From NCBI RefSeq assembly GCF_000328475.2, contig NC_026484.1, positions 868,001-932,000 on the forward strand: a stretch of 64,000 nt of DNA, in the 5' to 3' direction. The translations under genes and the position numbers were made by a program. Of the stretch, positions 7,922-17,574 are shown one piece after another. This stretch comes from Mycosarcoma maydis. Its lineage: Eukaryota > Basidiomycota > Ustilaginomycetes > Ustilaginales. The notes beneath the pieces are model-generated. The model saw only the letters and a list, made by a program, of their open reading frames with translations, made no database searches and had not been told where the DNA came from. How positions within the stretch are numbered: the first letter of the stretch is position 1; every line of letters starts with the position of its first letter.

Positions 7922-10900
7922 TTAGAGGCGCAAAGCCTGCCTATACTGTACGAAGCCGAGAAGGTTTTCGATAGCTTCTTGAGCGCTTTCTCTGAGGCTG
8001 GGATGTTTTCTGCGATCGATGTGTTTGGCGAGTGCTTTGCAGTTGAAGACGGTGAGTCTGATTCGGGAAAGCAGATTTTGGTGACGGAAAGCGAGCGAAT
8101 CGTAGTGGGAGGATTCATCGGCGTACGTGTCGATGATGCCGTTGATGGCGGCTACCATGCTCTCGGGAGTGGTGCCAGATGTTGAGTTGGAAGCCGCGTC
8201 AGCGATGGATTCAAGAATCGAGACGAGGAACGCACCGATGTGCGCATTGACCGATGCGTTTATCTGAGCCGAACGCGCTAGCGTAGAGAGCGTCAGGATA
8301 CATTTGACCCGCATCGCGTCGGAACTCGCCGAGGCATAGCCAGACTGTAACGCCACCACGATCTCGCTCTGTACCGCCGCAGCATGCGAAACGTCGATCG
8401 ACGACGTGGTCGAAAGCGGCAGGTTGCCTTCCAACAAGCGCGCTATCGACCACATGCCTCCAATACACGTCTCGACCATCGTCAACCCATCACATCCTTC
8501 GTCGGCGTGCAAACCACCAGTGACACCACTGACACCAACGTCGACATTGTTGACATGCGTGCCTAGACCCGCCCCGGCCGAGGCGACCGCAGGAACACTA
8601 GCGCATCCCTTGGCGATCTCGAACAGGCTCAGCCACACACGTTTGAGTACGTCGTTCTGCGGTCCCGCGTGGATCCACGTGCGAAAAGCACCGATCCGAC
8701 GTTGCACTTTGGCATCCGTGACGGGCTGCGATGGTGGAGGTGGCGAAAACGTCGCCAGACGCAGCAGCAGATTGTTGAGCACCGAGAGCGAGCGCAAGTG
8801 GAGCGCGCGCAGCACGCCTGATGTCGGCTTGTCGCTCGTGCTCAACGTAAGCGACGGGAAGGACGCTTCAAACGGTCGAGAAAGCGTCAGAAGCGCACTC
8901 CCAAGCGATCCGTCGGATGTGCCAAACATGCGGCTCAGTACAGGCGCATATGCCTGGAACGGCAAGCTACCATTGCGTTTCACTGCATCCGCAAACGTGT
9001 CTTGCGCGCAGCCCACTCCCATATCGTCATCATCCGCGCCATCGTCCGACTCGATTCGCTCACCATGGTCAAACATGTCCATCTCCTCCTCGTCTTCGTC
9101 GTCCTCCTCCGCCGCATCTGCATCTGCCTCCGCATCCGCATCCGCATTCTCCATCCACTCGTCTGCATCCTCTTCTCCACCACCGGTAGCATGCGCATCT
9201 AGACTACCCGCCATCTCGGCGAGCACCTCGAGCGCCAGCATCAACGTCTGCGCCTTCTCCTCGGCTTTCGCCTGCATCTTGGCCCTCAACACCGACTCGT
9301 CCGTATCCTTGGCCGTCGATTCCAGCGCCACAGCCTCGCTCGTGTCCCCGCGTCCGTCCAGATCGTGCGCGAGTTTCGTCATGTCCACGCCGCAAAGCAG
9401 ACTTGTCAGCGTCGGCAGTAGCAAGCTTTCTTCGTACGTTTTCAACGACACCGCTGTGGCTGGAGCACCGTTAGCACCGTTGCCACTGGCTGCATTGCCG
9501 ATCGGCACAAAGATGCTGGACGATGTCATGGTAGAGGCAGCTACGCTGCCGTGCTTGCGCGACTTGGAGCGCAACGCAGCAGCAGCTTTCGAATCGACGG
9601 CAGCCGCGAGGTTACGCAACACACCGGCGCAAAGGACACCGAGCATGGTAGATTGCGAATGCACGTAGCGCCTGAGTTTGTGCAGATCGCTCGCGTCGGT
9701 TTGCACGCAAGCTTCGAGCAACGAGAGCGCCGACTGAATCGAAGCGAGGCAGCGTGTCGCCGAGGCCGGCTGTTGGTCGATCGACTTGGGCACAGCCAGT
9801 GCCGCTAGCGCCGGTTTCGCACCTTTCTTCTTGCAAGACTGTTCCGACGACCGACGTGCCAGCATACCATCGATGAAATCCGGCTCGCCTCCGTCGGTGA
9901 GCGCACAAAGTGCGTTGCCCGATGCCAGAGCGAGGTCAAGCAGCAACGAGAGCTCCTCGTTGGTCAACACGCCGAGCGTCTCTGCTGCTGACGAGGATGC
10001 ACGAGCTCCATCGGCGCCAGCCGTGGAAAGCACCGCAGCAGCTCTGCAACCGAGCGCAACGCTAGACGAAAGCCATGCGGCAAGTCCTTGCCCGCTGATC
10101 TCGTCGACGGCGCAATCGACCACGTCTTGGTCGATCCACTTCCACGTAACGAGCTTGATGAAAGCCTTGTCGCCCGACTCACACAGACACCAGACGAGGG
10201 TGACCAGGTTCTCGGCCATCTCGAGCAGGCCCTTTCGCGTGTTGGAGTCGAGGCCGATAAACGGTTCTGCGCTGCGATGTGCCGTGGATGCGGTGCCAGT
10301 ATGGATGGCGTCGTTGGAGGATGAGTCGCTGCTGGCCGAAAGGAGCAGCTTCTGTTGGTCTTGGGCAGAAAGGCCTTGACCAGCGACCTGTTCAAGCGTC
10401 TTTCCAAGCGCAGCAGCGAGCTTGGTAGCGTGTCTCTTTTGCTTCTTGTTGAGCTGGTCGAGCGGTATAGCTAGGAGCGCGCATTTCGCCTCGAGGTCTT
10501 GCTGCAGGGTGGGGGTGTCGTCGACAAACGAAGCGGAAGGGTTGCAAGACGAGCTCTGCGACGAGCTGGCATCGAAACCGAAAGCGTTGCTAGCCCACCT
10601 CATGGCGGAAAGGATAGTGGAGATGCCGCCCTTGTTGACGATTTGGTTGCGAACCTCGATGCCCGAGTCGACGCAGAGGTTGCGCAGGGCGCCGCTGGCT
10701 TCGCGCCTGACATCGACCTCGGTATGAGACTGAAGAGCCAGCAAGAGTCTGCCGACGATGTTGTGCGAGAGCAGAAGTTTACGGTTATGTTTGACCTGCG
10801 CAGCCGACTGGGTTGGACTGACGGTAAGAAGCAAGGATACCGAGGCGAGCGACCATACCTTGTCGGCCAAGCTGATGGGCTTTGATGCTGACGCCGCGGT

Positions 10901-11161
10901 GGTTCCGGTGTCGGAATCGGGAGCGGGGAGGTTGGAGAGAAGAGGAACAATGTCCTTGGCAGGTGCTGAGGGTACGGCGCTGCTTGCGTTGGCGATTTTT
11001 GTGGCCTGCTGAAGCACATCAAGGGTGGCAGACGAGACGGAGGACGGCGAGGCATGTGTGCTATTGGAAGCGGAAGCGGAAGCCGAGCCGGATTTGGAGA
11101 GCGGATTGTGACGATGCAGTTTGCGCTGATGGCGCTGCGGGTCAAAGCCGGATTTGGGCAT
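7922..11161 (-). CDS. Syo1/HEATR3-like ARM/HEAT chaperone for ribosomal proteins
   Basis: One frame of 1079 residues starts at ATG 11161-11159 (MPKSGFDPQRHQRKLHRHNPLS); the frame runs further upstream only through a TTG. The basic N terminus ending in NPLS is the usual Syo1 start. ARM repeats follow at about residues 60-170 (NIVGRLLLALQSHTEVDVRREA, GALRNLCVDSGIEVR), with more helical repeats to the end (VLRNLAAA, CILTLSTLARSAQ). An acidic loop (EEDDEDEEEMDMFDHGE) at about residues 700-720 corresponds to the acidic insertion of Syo1. In yeast and Chaetomium, Syo1 escorts Rpl5 and Rpl11 into the nucleus with the importin Kap104. It is longer than yeast Syo1 because of Ser/Ala-rich insertions. 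No intron is seen. Confidence 0.8.
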   Translation of the reverse strand: MPKSGFDPQRHQRKLHRHNPLSKSGSASASASNSTHASPSSVSSATLDVLQQATKIANASSAVPSAPAKDIVPLLSNLPAPDSDTGTTAASASKPISLADKVWSLASVSLLLTVSPTQSAAQVKHNRKLLLSHNIVGRLLLALQSHTEVDVRREASGALRNLCVDSGIEVRNQIVNKGGISTILSAMRWASNAFGFDASSSQSSSCNPSASFVDDTPTLQQDLEAKCALLAIPLDQLNKKQKRHATKLAAALGKTLEQVAGQGLSAQDQQKLLLSASSDSSSNDAIHTGTASTAHRSAEPFIGLDSNTRKGLLEMAENLVTLVWCLCESGDKAFIKLVTWKWIDQDVVDCAVDEISGQGLAAWLSSSVALGCRAAAVLSTAGADGARASSSAAETLGVLTNEELSLLLDLALASGNALCALTDGGEPDFIDGMLARRSSEQSCKKKGAKPALAALAVPKSIDQQPASATRCLASIQSALSLLEACVQTDASDLHKLRRYVHSQSTMLGVLCAGVLRNLAAAVDSKAAAALRSKSRKHGSVAASTMTSSSIFVPIGNAASGNGANGAPATAVSLKTYEESLLLPTLTSLLCGVDMTKLAHDLDGRGDTSEAVALESTAKDTDESVLRAKMQAKAEEKAQTLMLALEVLAEMAGSLDAHATGGGEEDADEWMENADADAEADADAAEEDDEDEEEMDMFDHGERIESDDGADDDDMGVGCAQDTFADAVKRNGSLPFQAYAPVLSRMFGTSDGSLGSALLTLSRPFEASFPSLTLSTSDKPTSGVLRALHLRSLSVLNNLLLRLATFSPPPPSQPVTDAKVQRRIGAFRTWIHAGPQNDVLKRVWLSLFEIAKGCASVPAVASAGAGLGTHVNNVDVGVSGVTGGLHADEGCDGLTMVETCIGGMWSIARLLEGNLPLSTTSSIDVSHAAAVQSEIVVALQSGYASASSDAMRVKCILTLSTLARSAQINASVNAHIGAFLVSILESIADAASNSTSGTTPESMVAAINGIIDTYADESSHYDSLAFRHQNLLSRIRLTVFNCKALAKHIDRRKHPSLRESAQEAIENLLGFVQYRQALRL

Positions 11162-11761
11162 GTCGGCGGTGTGGTCACGATCAACACCTGGAGTATTGCC
11201 AACAAGAGACGGAGGTGGAGGTAGTAGCAAAGACAGGTGAGAGTCGTTCAACGCTGAGAAGAAGCGAAAAAAAAAAACCTCCCCAAAAAAAAGTTGTCAG
11301 AAGAAATTTCGACCCACATTTTTAATCGTGAATATCGTTTAGCATCGTGAATATGTTCGTGTGGAGCTAAACCAAATTCACGATTCGTAACGTAATCGTG
11401 AATCGTGAGGTTGTTGGCCAAGAATGTTAAGTTATAATACGACTTGTTGACATTGGAGGAATATTCGGATTGATGATGTAGCCAATCACGAATGTGAGCA
11501 TGTACAAAGGACGTCAAGGAGACCGCATGGGCCCGTTAGTGACAAGTTGGTATCGCGACAAGCTCAACATGGACTGACAGCACGGACGATCCATGTCTTG
11601 GTGACATGGGATGCTAGAAAGGAGAATCTATGCTTGGATTCAAAAGGAACAAAATATAAAAAGAGAAGAGGAAACGAAAGCAAGTAGAAGCAAAACCTGG
11701 GGGATGGGGGGGCATTGAGATGCCATGATATGTTTACGTGAGATGGTCGATTGAGTGGGCT
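11162..11761. other. Spacer between the Syo1-like gene and the RpiB gene
   Basis: About 600 bp. It contains several CGTGAAT/ATTCACG units (11325-11412) and a G-rich run near 11701. No gene is visible. Confidence 0.5.
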
Positions 11762-12247
11762 CTACTGCTTGTCAGCGGCGTGCTCGTACGAGCAGATGGC
11801 CTGTACCTTTGCAGCGGAGGCGCTCGAGGCGTCGAAGCGGTAAGAGAGCCACTCCTTTGCGAGCTTTCTGGCGAGCTCGAGACCGATGACGCGCTGACCC
11901 ATGCAGAGTACTTGCGCGTCATTGGAAAGGATCGCGCGTTCGACCGAGTACGAGTCGTGTGCGGTAACGGCACGGACGCCGTTCACCTTATTGGCGGCAA
12001 TGGCGACACCTAGACCGGTACCGCAGATGAGAAGCGCACGGTCAACCTCACCGCTGGCGACCTTGCGAGCAGCGGTAACGGCAACATGGGGATAGGCAGT
12101 CTTGTCGGCGTTGGAAGGGACACCGACGTCGATCACGGATTCAACGCGAGCATCCGCCTCAAAGTCTTTGATAAGTGCGTTCTTGTAGTCGACACCGGCT
12201 TCGTCGCAGCCAAAGGCGATCTTCCACTTTTGTTGAGGTGCGGCCAT
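11762..12247 (-). CDS. RpiB-family sugar-phosphate isomerase, likely erythrulose-4-phosphate isomerase
   Basis: 161 residues from ATG 12247-12245 ([18 protein letters not shown]). RpiB/LacAB landmarks are present in order: [12 protein letters not shown] at the substrate loop, [16 protein letters not shown] with the catalytic cysteine of the CGTG loop, [12 protein letters not shown], and the C-terminal [14 protein letters not shown] helix. RpiB enzymes isomerise ribose-5-phosphate or related sugar phosphates. In Yarrowia the RpiB-like EYI2, and in Brucella/Rhizobium the RpiB-like EryI, convert erythrulose-4-phosphate to erythrose-4-phosphate at the end of erythritol catabolism. The divergent neighbour is a second, TIM-type isomerase, which is the partner enzyme in those pathways; hence the specific call, which is inference from context. 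No intron. Confidence 0.82.
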   Translation of the reverse strand: MAAPQQKWKIAFGCDEAGVDYKNALIKDFEADARVESVIDVGVPSNADKTAYPHVAVTAARKVASGEVDRALLICGTGLGVAIAANKVNGVRAVTAHDSYSVERAILSNDAQVLCMGQRVIGLELARKLAKEWLSYRFDASSASAAKVQAICSYEHAADKQ

Positions 12248-13335
12248 GATTGTAAAGTCTTTCTGCAAGTGCGTATGGGATGTGTTGGTGATGGTAGTTG
12301 TACAGGATGAAAGAGTCGGCTCGAGTGGTAATTGAATGATCCGAGCGCAGTCACCCCATTCATGATTTTTGCCACCGTCACATTCCAGGATTCACGATTC
12401 GTGATTGGCAGTAACGAGTGACAGTCGTAGTGGCCCAGCATTCGTGATTCGTGATTGCTGAGCGGCGACTTGAAAGTCTTGAGTGTTTCTTTCGGCGTTT
12501 CCGATTGAAGGTTAAATGTGAATTGGGGGATTAATTGAGTGAGATTTTGTTTTTGCGTGTGGAGTCGGTGCGTCTCGCACGTCGGCGTATGACGCCCGTG
12601 ACGGCGCAACTGCAAACAGGCACATAAGGCTGCCTTGTGCGTATGCATGTCTGAAATGTACAGTCGTGCGTACTGTACATAACTAATTTTATTATAAATA
12701 ATTACTCGCGAGTTGAATACAAAACAATCACGAAGATTTCAGTGCGAAGAAAGGCACGGCGACTTTGGATTGTCACTCGNNNNNNNNNNNNNNNNNNNNN
12801 NNNNNNNNNNNNNNNNNNNNNNNNNNNNNNNNNNNNNNNNNNNNNNNNNNNNNNNNNNNNNNNNNNNNNNNNNNNNNNNCTTCACTTTGGTGCGGTGTCG
12901 ACAAGTTCAGCTCGAATATCAAGAAGTGCGAGTTGTCGTAAAGTCACAAATGTACAGTATCGTATTGCTTCATATCATATCATGTCATATCATGTCATAC
13001 ACTATCGTAGATTCACGATTGGCTTTGCCGATTTGACACACCGTCGATCAACGCACGACGTACGGCAATTTGCACTCGAATTGGCTACCGTTACAGGAAA
13101 AGGCGGCTTTGATATGCATATCCAATTGGCAGTCCCAGAGCGCTCAATCATCTTAAAAACCGCTTCCGCTTCCGCTTCTCCTTCCACTTCCGCTTCTCCT
13201 TCCGCTTGCGCTTCTTCTTTCTCGTCCCCTTCCCCGCATCTCACGCTTTCGAGGTTTGCACATTGCCTCGCACTCAATTTTCAACCCGCCGCCACATCCT
13301 AATACCTTTCCAGCCGCCTCGATCGCGCCCCAAAA
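12248..13335. promoter_or_regulatory. Shared promoter of the divergent RpiB / TIM-like pair, with assembly gap
   Basis: About 1.09 kb between two divergent start codons. It includes the 100-N gap, heptamer-like units at 12390-12455 and 13010-13020, and a CT-rich tract at 13159-13220 (CCGCTTCTCCTTCC type) just upstream of the TIM-like start, as is common in fungal promoters. Confidence 0.5.
12780..12879. other. Assembly gap (100 N)
   Basis: Exactly 100 unknown bases, the usual length for a scaffold gap of unknown size. Confidence 1.
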
Positions 13336-14181
13336 ATGTCGTCGTCGTCGCCATCCTCCGCCTCGGCCTCGAGCCGACGTCCGCTTGTTGGCGTCTCGTT
13401 CAAAATGTACTTTGACATCCCCAAGACCAAGGCATACGTGGATGAGACCATTTCGCTCCTCTCATCCACCCTTCCTTCGCTCGGCCAACCCATCGACGTA
13501 TTTGTGATTCCAGACTTTATCACGCTCACCTCGGTCGCAGCGCAGATCTGCTCGTCTTCCTCTACGCTGTTGTTGGGAGCGCAAGATGTACACTCTCACG
13601 ACTTTGGCGCGTTCACTGGCGAAGTGTCGCCAAATGTGCTCTCGCAGGTGGGCGTCAAGTTGGTTGAAATCGGTCACGCCGAACGACGAAGATACTTTGG
13701 CGAAACCGACCAAGACGTTGCCAACAAGGCCGCCGCAATCGCCAAGAACGGCATGGTGCCGCTCATCTGCATCGGCGAAGTGTCGAGGCCCAAGAACCTC
13801 GATCAGCTGTCCATCCAGGACGTTGACCTGGTCGTCAACGAGTGCTGGCGACAGATTCAGCCCGCCTTGGACGCCATCGAGAGCCATGTCGACGTCGTAC
13901 TCGCCTACGAACCCGTTTGGGCCATCGGCCAGCCGCAACCCGCTTCGCCCGATTACGTCGTCAAAATCACAAAGGCGCTCAGGAAGAGATATAACAAGGA
14001 GTACGTCGATTCGCACAAAGCCAGGTCAGACGCTTCCTTGCGCATCCTCTACGGCGGAAGTGCCGGTCCAGGTCTGTTTGCCAACATTCGCGACGGTGTC
14101 GATGGCTTGTTCTTGGGTAGGTTCGCTCATCAACCCCAGGCTTTTATCGATACCATCAAGGAAATCGCCGGTACAAACTAG
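13336..14181 (+). CDS. Triosephosphate-isomerase-like protein, likely erythrulose-1-phosphate isomerase
   Basis: 281 residues from ATG 13336. A Ser-rich start precedes PLVGVSFKMYFDIPKTKAYV, where Lys23 is in place of the TIM active-site lysine but the usual Asn-x-Lys is Ser-Phe-Lys. The catalytic His is in VEIGHAERRRYFGE (about residue 113) and the catalytic Glu in LAYEPVWAIGQP (about 191). The phosphate loop is LYGGSAGPGLF, followed by DGLFLGRFAHQP. It is longer and more divergent than glycolytic TIM and fits the TpiA2/EryH/EYI1 branch that acts on tetrulose phosphates. It is divergent from the RpiB-like gene, the same two-enzyme set used for erythritol breakdown. The housekeeping TIM is presumably elsewhere. 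Confidence 0.82.
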   Translation: MSSSSPSSASASSRRPLVGVSFKMYFDIPKTKAYVDETISLLSSTLPSLGQPIDVFVIPDFITLTSVAAQICSSSSTLLLGAQDVHSHDFGAFTGEVSPNVLSQVGVKLVEIGHAERRRYFGETDQDVANKAAAIAKNGMVPLICIGEVSRPKNLDQLSIQDVDLVVNECWRQIQPALDAIESHVDVVLAYEPVWAIGQPQPASPDYVVKITKALRKRYNKEYVDSHKARSDASLRILYGGSAGPGLFANIRDGVDGLFLGRFAHQPQAFIDTIKEIAGTN

Positions 14182-14583
14182 TCGTCTCCAGAACACCCCT
14201 CTTGTGCAAGTGTATGTACATCTACATTCCCTACTTTGCCTCCCATCCTGTAGCATCCATCGCAATACCCAGCTGTTTTCTCATCCACAGTCGTGCGCTC
14301 GTGCCCATCTTGATGCTCTTGCCACAGCACCTCGAGCGTTCCCTGTCACTACTCGGCCACGTGTTCTTGCTGGCACACCATCATCTGTGCACGCGACGTC
14401 TCGGGATCACAATCGAGGCAATTGCCTCCCTCACCATCCAAACATCAACATCTTCCATCGGAGATCTTGAGAGAATCGTGAAGCTCGTATTAAGAGAAAG
14501 AAAGGATGACACAGATCACAGAGAGAGTGAGTGAGCGAGCGTAGGTGCGTGCGTGCGTGCTTGCGTGCTTGCGCCACTGTCTA
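14182..14583. other. Convergent 3' spacer
   Basis: About 400 bp between the stop of the TIM-like gene and the stop of the small four-exon gene. No further gene is seen. Confidence 0.4.
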
Positions 14584-15165
14584 TCAAGGCTCCTTGACCG
14601 AGAGTTGACCTTCCTTGAATTGTCTTGCCCACTGTATCGCATAAAAACAGAATCAAGTTATGAGCTACTGTACTGTACACCGACTGAGCTCAATGCTAGC
14701 GTCCGCGGCGGAGGGGGTGCCAACTCACTTTCATCGAAGGGATCGGTTTGGTGGGCGCGTTGTGTCTCCATTCGCGGTCAGCGCTGTACGTCCAAACGCC
14801 GTATGTCGCCAGCGCGATACCGACAGCGCATACCGCGGTATTCGACACCCAGTTGTTCGGGCTGCATCATCCACCCAACCGCCGTCAACATTCGAAGCCA
14901 AAGCAAGACATGGTCAGTCGACCATCCATTTTAGGCATGTCCAGTTTCCAATACGATGCGCATACTTACCGAGTCCACCAGCCACCTGCTGGCGACCACA
15001 CCTCCTTCGGATAAGGGTATCGAGGTCCGGCTCCCTGTGATCACCACAAACATGCAACCCAGTTCGAGAAACCGATCAACGTGCGTCGAGACAAGATCCA
15101 AGTGCGTCAGTAATCAAGCAGCTGTAGCGGCATCGTATGCATCGTGTTTTCCGAGTGCGTACCAT
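14584..15165 (-). CDS. Small single-pass, probably mitochondrial protein encoded in four exons
   Basis: Exons by eye: 15165-15163 (ATG only, followed by donor GTACGC), 15034-14970, 14861-14729 and 14631-14584. Introns end in CACAG, TGCAG and TACAG and begin GTACGC, GTAAGT and GTGAGT, and all phases join. The product is about 82 residues: GAGPRYPYPKEVWSPAGGWW, then PNNWVSNT, one membrane segment of about 20 residues (AVCAVGIALATYGVWTY), then SADREWRHNAPTKPIPSMK, WARQFKEG and a short tail. Size, a YPYPKxVWSPxGGWW start and one membrane span suggest a small mitochondrial inner-membrane subunit of the respiratory chain, but I cannot name it. No single exon exceeds 133 nt, so simple reading-frame scans miss it. 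The one-codon first exon is the least certain part. Confidence 0.72.
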
Positions 15166-15630
15166 TGTGATGTATGCTTATCTGTCAAACAAAGGTAGGA
15201 GGAGAGGATGGCAGAACGAAGCTCGAGGTTCAAGTGCACTCTCCATCATGTTTTCCCAGATTCAAGCGCCAATCGCAACTTTGCCCTTCGGATCCGAGCT
15301 ACATCGGTATCCGATCGGGCTCGCGCCTTCGACAAAACCCCGATCCGGACTATGCCCACAGCTGGGATGTAACAATTTTATTTCAATACGTTTCGCCCGA
15401 TGTAGATTCGTGATTCGTGATATTTTACGATTTATTCTCGATTCACGAAAATGTGTGTGTGACTTTGGCGAATTCTTCGAACGACGCTCGGATCAGTCCA
15501 ACTTGAAGCAACACACTCGCTTTCAGCACGACGGCTCACGGCATTCCATCCTGGCAACCTCATCCTCACCACGTCGAGCAAACTCGGTGGCGCGCAAGAG
15601 AAGGAGAAACAGGAACAGAGAGCACCAACG
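15166..15630. promoter_or_regulatory. Divergent spacer upstream of the EMC2 gene
   Basis: About 465 bp between the small four-exon gene and the EMC2 gene, containing heptamer-like units at 15407-15450 (GATTCGTGATATTTTACG and TCGATTCACG). No TATA box is clear. Confidence 0.4.
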
Positions 15631-16665
15631 ATGATGACGTCGCGATTCCTTGTATCCGGCAACCCGGCAACCGACCCGAAAGCCGCTGCGCAATGGCTAG
15701 CCGAACAACGACGACGACCCATCCGTGCTCCACACAAGACGGTACAATATGGCGAACTGGTCATCACCAGAGGCGGTCTCTCGTCGGTCTCTAAAGAAGA
15801 CCTCTGGTCTATCCTGGAACAGGTCGCGATTGCCGCGATTGAAGTTGCGCGTTTTGATCTGGCCGAACTGTGCATCTCTCGGCTCAGCTCGCGTTTCGCC
15901 AACTCACAACGCGTCACCTCACTCCAAGGTATGCTGCTCGAGGGACAGGCCAAATCGAGAGATGCAATTAGGCTGTATGAGAGTGTGCTTGAAACCGAGC
16001 AGACCTCGCTGATCCTCTCGCGCAGACGCATCGGCGCGATCAAATCTACCGGCGACATCAAACAGACGCTACACGCGTTGAACTCTCATCTCGACATCTT
16101 CTACAACGATCCCGAGGCATGGCAGGAGCTCGCAGAGGTATATGCGACCCAATCCATGTACGCGCAGTCCGCTTTTGCATTGGAAGAGCTCCTGTTGCAG
16201 GTGCCACAAAACGGCTTCTTCCAGTTAAAGTATGCCGAGACGCTCTACACCGCCGCCGAGCTCACCAAGTCGTACAAGGCGTATCTGAGGGTCTTGGAGA
16301 TGTGCCAGAGCGATGCAGCCACTACGCAGCCGGTAGCGCCGAATACAACTGCTGCACATGGCGCTTGGCTGCGTGCGCTGTGGGGCACAAAGATGGTAAG
16401 CACACAACTACATTACTTCCGCACGTTGCAGACCGAGACTGACCCAAATCCTGATGATTTGATTTGCATCGACTTGGCAAAGGTGACAACCGCCTTGATC
16501 GCCACACCTCCCAGAGCAAGCTCGACAGACGATGCGATCGATCAAGCCAAAGTACTCAAGATCGACGAGCTCGTCACCAAGCTCCTCCTCACCAACGTGT
16601 ATACCCCGCAGGCCGTGGCTTGCAAGCACCTCAGGGATGTGGCGCGTGCTGTTCTCGCTGCTTGA
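15631..16665 (+). CDS. EMC2: EMC2, TPR subunit of the ER membrane protein complex
   Basis: 344 residues, single exon, ATG at 15631. The central part has TPR units: AWQELAEVYATQSMYAQSAF, CLEE-like ALEELLLQVPQNGFF and LKYAETLYTAAELTKSYKAY. The order, with a preceding RFANSQRVTSLQGMLLEGQ (about residues 90-108), is the signature of EMC2/TTC35. EMC2 is the cytosolic organiser of the EMC insertase, which inserts tail-anchored and multi-span proteins into the ER. Length fits the family (about 290-350). An acidic/Thr-rich insertion at about 225-280 is extra. Confidence 0.85.
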   Translation: MMTSRFLVSGNPATDPKAAAQWLAEQRRRPIRAPHKTVQYGELVITRGGLSSVSKEDLWSILEQVAIAAIEVARFDLAELCISRLSSRFANSQRVTSLQGMLLEGQAKSRDAIRLYESVLETEQTSLILSRRRIGAIKSTGDIKQTLHALNSHLDIFYNDPEAWQELAEVYATQSMYAQSAFALEELLLQVPQNGFFQLKYAETLYTAAELTKSYKAYLRVLEMCQSDAATTQPVAPNTTAAHGAWLRALWGTKMVSTQLHYFRTLQTETDPNPDDLICIDLAKVTTALIATPPRASSTDDAIDQAKVLKIDELVTKLLLTNVYTPQAVACKHLRDVARAVLAA

Positions 16666-17574
16666 AGTGCGCTAATGATGCGTTGCAATCCAGTGGGGTT
16701 TTTTTCCATCGTGGCGTCAAATCGTGCGTTGCCAACATCAGCTGACGTGTTGATTGTTGAGTGGGTCGTTGTGTGCGGCGCACAAGGCGGTGGACCGGAT
16801 CGAGCATTTGAACACACGCACATGCTCGGTCGTCAAACAAACATGTGGGATGCGTAAAGCGTATATGAAGCGGCGAGTCGGTGGCGAAATCGACCGTGCT
16901 CCAGCACCCGTCGGACCGAACTTCATTTGCGTGCACTGCCCACCGTACGACCGAGCTCGTCCCGATTGGTGTGCAACGTTTGCGTTTCGGCAGCTCGCCG
17001 TCACAGGCACCGAGCAAAGGCCAGACTCGAAGACGTGGGCGAAGCAGTCGTGCTCTCACACATGTGAGGCTCAGTGAAAAGTTGATTCACGATGTCGACA
17101 TGGAAATCGAATCGTAGCAAAAAGTTGGCTTGCCATGTCGATAGCCATCGCCAGTCGTGAGTGAAAGTGTCGACGTCATGCTCATTTCATCGGCTCAACA
17201 CGCGTGCAACCCCTGTTTCTGTTGCCACATTGCTCGACAATAAAGCAAATGCTTGGCCCACCCGACTCGAGCGTTGAACAGCAGTCTGCATCCGTGGTGA
17301 AAACACTATCGCACGTCGGCATTCAAGAGAGACGTTTCCGGTGATCACGGCATTGCTCGAGCTCGAGCTCGACCGCGAGTGGGAACGCAACTTCATTTGC
17401 GTCTACTGCACGGCTGGCACTTGACAGACCTTCGTTTCGCTCCTGCGCTGTTCGAGGCTATATAAGTCATCCTCCTGCCTCTTTTCCCTGTCTACTGTGT
17501 TTCTGTTCTCCATCACCATATTACCTTGTTTTTCTTTTTTTCTGGCAGGTTCGGAAAAACTCACTTTGCCACAG
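16666..17574. other. Spacer with promoter of the secreted cysteine-rich protein gene
   Basis: About 900 bp with no convincing gene. The right end holds a TATA box and a pyrimidine-rich leader (17480-17545) with an AG at 17548 that could end a 5'UTR intron. Confidence 0.5.
17459..17466 (+). promoter_or_regulatory. TATA box of the secreted protein gene
   Basis: TATATAAG lies about 110 bp upstream of the ATG at 17575 and is followed by a CT-rich leader, a normal fungal arrangement. Confidence 0.6.

Noticed and set aside
8406..9668. 420-codon plus-strand open frame inside the Syo1-like gene
   Set aside because: Antisense shadow: Ser/Pro/Ala-rich composition mirrors the codon bias of the minus-strand gene, with no domain.
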